38,957 bases of DNA from JBHHYU01 sp046757725. GTDB taxonomy: Bacteria; Desulfobacterota; Binatia; UBA9968. How positions within the stretch are numbered: position 1 is the first letter of the stretch; the number at the start of each line of letters is the position of its first letter. Under the pieces are notes generated by a model, which made no database searches, was not told the DNA's origin, and saw only the letters and a list, made by a program, of their open reading frames with translations. The position numbers were made by a program, and so were the translations under genes. The stretch covers positions 1 through 38,957 of the forward strand of contig JBHHYU010000017.1 in the NCBI GenBank assembly GCA_046757725.1. The letters are read 5' to 3'. Below, one piece after another: positions 35,048 through 38,957 of the stretch.

Positions 35048-36541
35048 TCAAAATCCCTGTTGCCGGCCGCTACGCCCGGAAAACACCTTTTCCCCCCACT
35101 TCTTCAACGTCTCCTCCCGGACCTGAGCACTGATGCCAACCACCAGGGGAAACTCGCCCATCCTTTCGAACGGGCGGCAGGCATCGATTACCGCTCGAGA
35201 ATTAAACCCTTTCTTGCCCTTTGGTATGATAGGGTCCAAGGGGCCGCTCCAGCAGCGACGGATAGTCTCCAAGTCGGTCTCCGGATCACACCTGGTCGAG
35301 AGCGCCCAGATGACATCCTGAATGTCCGTGATGTCAATGTCATCATCCACAACGATTGTGAATCTACCGAGATAGGCGTTCGCGTGACAGTTAGCCGCCA
35401 CCAAGCCTGCCTGGCGGGCATGTCCCGGGTAACGCTGGCGAATGGCAACCACGGTAAACATCCGAGCGGCGCCGGCACGGTGAGCCCAGACACCCGTCAC
35501 GTCGGGAACCCCTGCCCGTTCCAACTCTTCCCACACCATCGCAGAACGGTAGTAGCTAAACGCGAATATGCTCTCGTTAGGAGGCTTCGTGGGAGGGTAG
35601 CCCAAGAGGATCGGGTTATCTCTGTGGTAGATAGCCTTGATCTTCACCACCGGTTCGGCGCGGACGGAACTCGCATAATAACCTGTGAACTCGCCAAATG
35701 GGCCCTCGTCCCTGCGAAGATCAGGCCGACAGTCGCCCTCTATGACGATCTCCCCGCGGGCGGGAATCGGCAAACCGGTAAACTCACCCTTGATGATTTC
35801 AACGGCACTTCCTCTCCAGCCTCCGATGTAGTCGTACTCGCTCAGTCCGTAGGGAATTTCCATGCAGGAGCCTAGAAAGAGTAACGGGTCGTGCCCTAAA
35901 CAGATCGCCACCTTAAGCGGCTGGCCCCGGCTGAAACATTTTTCCCGATGAATCCTGCCGTGCTTTCCCGGAGAGATATAGAGACCAACAGTATCCCGGT
36001 CGTGAACCATCACTCGGTACGTTCCCAGGTTAACCCATCCATCATCCGGATCCTGAGTGATCACGACACAACCGGTACCGATATACCTGCCTCCGTCGTG
36101 CTCATGCCACTTGGGGGCGGGAAACCGGAGAATGTCTATATCCTTTCCGGTAAGAACGTTCTCCAAGACGGGTCCGGTATGAACCTCCGTCGGTGAAATG
36201 GGCCGAATCGACTTGAGCTTGTCCCTGAGATGTTCAACAAGCTCCATATCGTTGACCGAAGCGGGGAGCCCCATGGTAAAGGCCAATCTCCGGCGCGAGT
36301 GAAGCGCGTTAACGAGAATGCGTTGACCCGCCGAATGATCGATGATTTCGTCGAACAAGACAGCCGGGCTTGGCTGGGTATGATGAAGAATGTCAGTGAT
36401 GGCCCCGATCTCGCGATCCCAATGGGCACCGGTGAGCGTTTTTAGCTCACCCATCTTCTCTACAGATTTGAGCCAATCCCTGAGGTCTGCATACCGCGTT
36501 TTGTCTACAGCGGACCAGCTACCTTCCTTTTCCGACCTCAC
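35048..36541 (-). CDS. UbiD-family decarboxylase (copy 3)
   Basis: Protein of 497 residues, close paralogue of copy 2 with a short N-terminal extension. YADLRDWLKSVEKMGELKTL opens the conserved part; DDGWVNLGTYRVMVHDRDTVGLYISPGKHGR and the catalytic DEGPFGEFTGYYASS are intact, and DPIIPKGKKGFNSRAVIDACRP closes it. Prenylated FMN is expected as cofactor. The start is GTG with AGGAGAG about 11 bases upstream; no ATG is available before the domain. It is the first gene of the eleven-gene minus-strand series, so the promoter should lie in 36542-37153. Confidence 0.93.
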   Translation of the reverse strand: MRSEKEGSWSAVDKTRYADLRDWLKSVEKMGELKTLTGAHWDREIGAITDILHHTQPSPAVLFDEIIDHSAGQRILVNALHSRRRLAFTMGLPASVNDMELVEHLRDKLKSIRPISPTEVHTGPVLENVLTGKDIDILRFPAPKWHEHDGGRYIGTGCVVITQDPDDGWVNLGTYRVMVHDRDTVGLYISPGKHGRIHREKCFSRGQPLKVAICLGHDPLLFLGSCMEIPYGLSEYDYIGGWRGSAVEIIKGEFTGLPIPARGEIVIEGDCRPDLRRDEGPFGEFTGYYASSVRAEPVVKIKAIYHRDNPILLGYPPTKPPNESIFAFSYYRSAMVWEELERAGVPDVTGVWAHRAGAARMFTVVAIRQRYPGHARQAGLVAANCHANAYLGRFTIVVDDDIDITDIQDVIWALSTRCDPETDLETIRRCWSGPLDPIIPKGKKGFNSRAVIDACRPFERMGEFPLVVGISAQVREETLKKWGEKVFSGRSGRQQGF

Positions 36542-37153
36542 CTAACTCTGCTCTCCTGATGCTCCATAGCTCCCCAAGGGGGGGCGCCCCTCCCTGGATT
36601 CGGGTTCCTTCTATTGCACGTGTGGCACCTTCCCGTCGTCGTTTAATCGTCAAGTCGTCAATTGCCACTCCGAGACCGTCGGCCTTGATCTGGTCCCCGG
36701 TTAACACGGCAAGGAATAGATGTCAATGTAAAGGCGGTCGTTGGTTCGTGCGTTATACAGAACACCGAAGGGCAACTTAGTTTGTCAAAAGGCGTGCTGA
36801 CATCGCCTACCTGAATGCCTCTGGGATCGTGGGTGTGCTTATCGTGCTAAAGGGTTTTATAAAGAGAAAATGCCTCTGAGGGCGCTCGCATCACTTCCGT
36901 CGTGGGATTAGGATGACCTTTGCCGTAGCCAGAGATCTTAAGGCGTAGTTATTGTACGATGATGACGCTGCTCGGATAGAATCAGGCTTTGCGGGTATGT
37001 GGATGCGCACCCGTAGGATTCCATTTGCTCCGGGGCTATTAAGGTTTACAAAGAAAAAGGTTACTTGTGAGGAAAAAAATCCGAGCTGGCTGGCTCCAGG
37101 CACGGAGTAACTCTATTGTGTTCTTTTAGCTCCGGTTTGTCTCTTGAGTTGAT
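36542..37153. other. non-coding gap of about 610 bp
   Basis: This lies upstream of the UbiD-led cluster and downstream of the lipoprotein gene (both minus strand). It holds a GC-rich inverted tract CCCCAAGGGGGGGCGCCCC near 36573-36591. No frame has a credible ribosome site. No convincing -35/-10 pair could be fixed by eye, though the cluster's promoter is expected here. A TTGACA (minus, about 36784) and a TATAAC further down are too far apart for a normal sigma-70 promoter. Confidence 0.5.
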
Positions 37154-38578
37154 TCAACGAGGCAGGCTGATTTCGCTTGTTTGCTGGCCAGGGCTTTCCT
37201 TCTCCCCCGAGTGTTTCAGGCCTGCTTCGCTTACATCTCTGTGCGTTAGCTGTCCGTCTTTATAGTAGGACCAGACGTCGACGATGCCGTCGCCGTCGAC
37301 ATCTTTCTCTTCCTTCAGAATCACTTGCTTCTCCTTGCCCGGGTCGTAGTAGCGCCAGAGATCCATTTTTCCATTTCGATCGAGGTCCTTTTCCTCCTTT
37401 ACAAGCCATCCCTCTTGATAGATGGCGCGGAAAGTCGGTGTCCCACTGCCTTCCTCGTATCGCTCCTCGAGCGCCATTTTCCCATTCTGGTAGTGGTAAA
37501 CCATATCCGCCCTCCCGTCCCCTCGAGTGTCCGACTCACGCCGAACCAACTGCCCGTTCCGGAAGTAACTCCAGGTATCGACATTCCCATCAGCATTGAT
37601 ATCCTCTTCCTGGCGCACGATTTCTTCCGGCCGTTTAGGGTTATAATAGACCCATAAGTCCGGCTTCCCATCTTGATTCGAGTCCCGAGCCTCGACATTT
37701 TTGAATGAGTTCTGTTGCACCACCGCGGATGGCTCTTCCCCTGAGGTCACCGGTTTCCCAATCTCGCCGTTTTTTATCGGTAGGTCATCTTTCTTAGCTT
37801 CCTGCTGAAGGTTCCGTGGAGGATCTGCCGTTTTCGGCAGATCCCCATTAGTTTTCAGGGTTTTGCGGGGTTCCTTCAATTTGGCCTGAAGCCGTCTCTG
37901 GTTTTCTATTTCGCGTTTACGGGCCTCCTGCCAACGGAACAACGTGTCTGCATGGTAATTCATGGCAGAGCATTGCTGAACTACACCTAGATTGACATTC
38001 TCAACATAACGGAGATAGTTGCCTCCAACCCTTACCAGTTGAGGCACGGAGCGAGCGGGGCTATGGTCATGCTGGACAGTGGCTAAGGCCGTATCGACTT
38101 GTTCCTTAAGGGCTCTTTCGGTGCTGAAGGAGCCTTCATCTTGTAGTTTAGCGCTGATGCGATGCAAGGCAATGCCCACGTCTCTATTCCCCAGCTCCGT
38201 TTGTCCCTGGCGCATCATCACCAGCCCGCGGTAGAGATGCGCGAGAGGGGCGTTTTTGTATTCCTGCAGTGCGCGACTGAAGTTGTTGTGCGCGGGTCCA
38301 AACCGGCCCATTTCGTAGTTAGAAAGGCCCAGAAGGGTCCACACTCCGACTCCCGAGAACCTGGAATAGTGAGAGTTAGCGTCAGCAACCCGCTGAAAGT
38401 GGTCCCATGCCAAAAGGGGTTGGGACAGGTAGAGGTGGGCTATCCCTGCGTCGGTCTCACGGTCCTGCCGGAACAGCGTAAGACCACGATTCGGCTCTGG
38501 AAATCGGCCCAAGAGAGGAGCACATCCGACGAGAGTCAGAAGGAGAAAAAAACCAATCGACTGCGTGAACCGATGCAT
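37154..38578 (-). CDS. lipoprotein with TPR-like region and calcium-loop repeats
   Basis: Protein of 474 residues. A signal peptide ends in the lipobox LVGC with lipid-modified Cys19, so it is membrane-anchored on the outside. Residues about 30-130 look like helical TPR-type repeats. A charged linker (220-290) follows. From 299 on, five loops of the form D-x-[DN]-x-[DN]-G-x-x-D occur at 299, 326, 350, 398 and 426, each followed by a W/Y-rich strand and G-[QKW]-[LM], with one decayed unit near 374. These resemble EF-hand/dockerin-type calcium loops. The function is unknown; calcium-dependent surface binding is a guess. The ATG has AGGGGAG upstream. Confidence 0.88.
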   Translation of the reverse strand: MHRFTQSIGFFLLLTLVGCAPLLGRFPEPNRGLTLFRQDRETDAGIAHLYLSQPLLAWDHFQRVADANSHYSRFSGVGVWTLLGLSNYEMGRFGPAHNNFSRALQEYKNAPLAHLYRGLVMMRQGQTELGNRDVGIALHRISAKLQDEGSFSTERALKEQVDTALATVQHDHSPARSVPQLVRVGGNYLRYVENVNLGVVQQCSAMNYHADTLFRWQEARKREIENQRRLQAKLKEPRKTLKTNGDLPKTADPPRNLQQEAKKDDLPIKNGEIGKPVTSGEEPSAVVQQNSFKNVEARDSNQDGKPDLWVYYNPKRPEEIVRQEEDINADGNVDTWSYFRNGQLVRRESDTRGDGRADMVYHYQNGKMALEERYEEGSGTPTFRAIYQEGWLVKEEKDLDRNGKMDLWRYYDPGKEKQVILKEEKDVDGDGIVDVWSYYKDGQLTHRDVSEAGLKHSGEKESPGQQTSEISLPR

Positions 38579-38957
38579 TTCTCCCCTTTAGGAAGGAGGC
38601 AGATTTTAATTTAACCCTATTCCTTGAAACAGCGTACGTATAATAAAAGTTCCCGCTCTCAAGGCGTAAGGATCGTATTAGGACCATCATTTTTAACTGC
38701 CACCCTACTGAAAAGAATAGGTGTGTTGAATTGTGAACGGGGGGGGTTCTGCAGGACTCGACCTGAGGGTGTCTAAACGGCGGCCGGAGAGATACGCAAA
38801 TAGCTTCTCGTTGACACTCATAGGTTAGTTGTCAGTAGCGCAGCGCGGGTTCTTTTCTCTTTTACCCTCCTCCGCGAAGCGGAGAAAGCCCCGCCCGTGA
38901 GGGCGGGGATGAATGAGGGTATCCTCCGTAGCCTTGGCGAAGGAGGATACGCTTCGG
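38579..38957. other. non-coding right end of window with hairpin cluster
   Basis: No gene was seen in the last 379 bp. The distal part holds three adjacent hairpins annotated separately; the proximal part (38579-38860) contains the leader of the lipoprotein gene and a G-run (GGGGGGGG near 38740). Any gene whose end this is must lie outside the window. Confidence 0.5.
38870..38950. repeat. cluster of three strong hairpins (possible IS605-type end or REP-like sequence)
   Basis: CTCCGC-GAA-GCGGAG (38870-38884), CCCCGCCC-GTGA-GGGCGGGG (38889-38908) and GTATCCTCC...GGAGGATAC (38919-38950, with an inner GCC-TT-GGC) follow each other with only 4-10 bases between. The second, flanked by GAAAG and ATGAA, looks like the subterminal hairpin at right ends of IS200/IS605 elements; the third resembles extragenic palindromes. 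No tnpA or tnpB sequence is present, so identity is uncertain, but the structures are seen directly. Confidence 0.5.

Noticed and set aside
35060..35875. 271-residue plus-strand frame
   Set aside because: Antisense shadow of UbiD copy 3; no recognisable domain.
36891..37103. 70-residue minus-strand frame upstream of the UbiD-led cluster
   Set aside because: No ribosome site or domain and unusual composition; judged chance.

Overview
The window is about 39 kb of bacterial chromosome. Genes are dense, carry ordinary Shine-Dalgarno sites and lie on both strands in blocks of the same direction. No rRNA, tRNA, CRISPR array, phage or complete insertion sequence is visible. The gene content (several UbiD-type decarboxylases, many orphan substrate-binding proteins, MmgE/PrpD proteins, CoA ligases, a probable selenoprotein) suits a metabolically versatile, uncultivated environmental lineage of the Tectomicrobia/Binatia/deltaproteobacterial kind. 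That placement is inference from gene content; nothing in the window fixes the taxonomy.

Left part (1-6.9 kb): housekeeping and orphan genes. These are an alpha/beta hydrolase, a MITE-like element, endonuclease V, an FmdB-type zinc ribbon protein, a LysE-type exporter, a small ORF followed by a four-helix membrane protein, a DUF3179 protein interrupted by an in-frame TGA at a conserved cysteine (probable selenocysteine, with a SECIS-like hairpin at the right distance), a GlcG/HbpS-like protein and a VTT-like membrane protein.

Middle part (6.9-24 kb): small-molecule catabolism. A minus-strand group holds an acyl-CoA ligase, an amidohydrolase with a degenerate metal site and gamma-glutamyltransferase. 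Next come an isochorismatase-like hydrolase, an MmgE/PrpD protein, a prpD-prpB pair with a RAM-domain protein, a UbiD decarboxylase with a solute-binding protein, and a second UbiD followed by two tandem gentisate-dioxygenase-like single cupins. A roughly 100 bp dispersed repeat occurs twice here.

Right part (24-36.5 kb): eleven consecutive minus-strand genes that look like one or two linked catabolic operons. In transcription order they are UbiD, a TctC receptor, a LeuC-like protein lacking all three [4Fe-4S] cysteines, its LeuD-like partner, an ornithine cyclodeaminase family protein, a second LeuD and LeuC with cysteines intact, two creatinase/M24-fold proteins without the canonical metal site, a PaaK-like CoA ligase and a periplasmic binding protein. 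The substrate cannot be read from the sequence, but the set (uptake, hydro-lyases, dehydrogenase, CoA ligation, decarboxylation) points to import and breakdown of a carboxylated compound. The window ends with a lipoprotein carrying calcium-loop repeats and a cluster of strong hairpins.

The most notable signals are the probable DUF3179 selenoprotein, the cysteine-less LeuC paralogue beside an intact one, and a repeated pattern of enzyme-family proteins in which the metal ligands have been lost (LeuC copy 2, cupin 2, both M24 proteins, the amidohydrolase).
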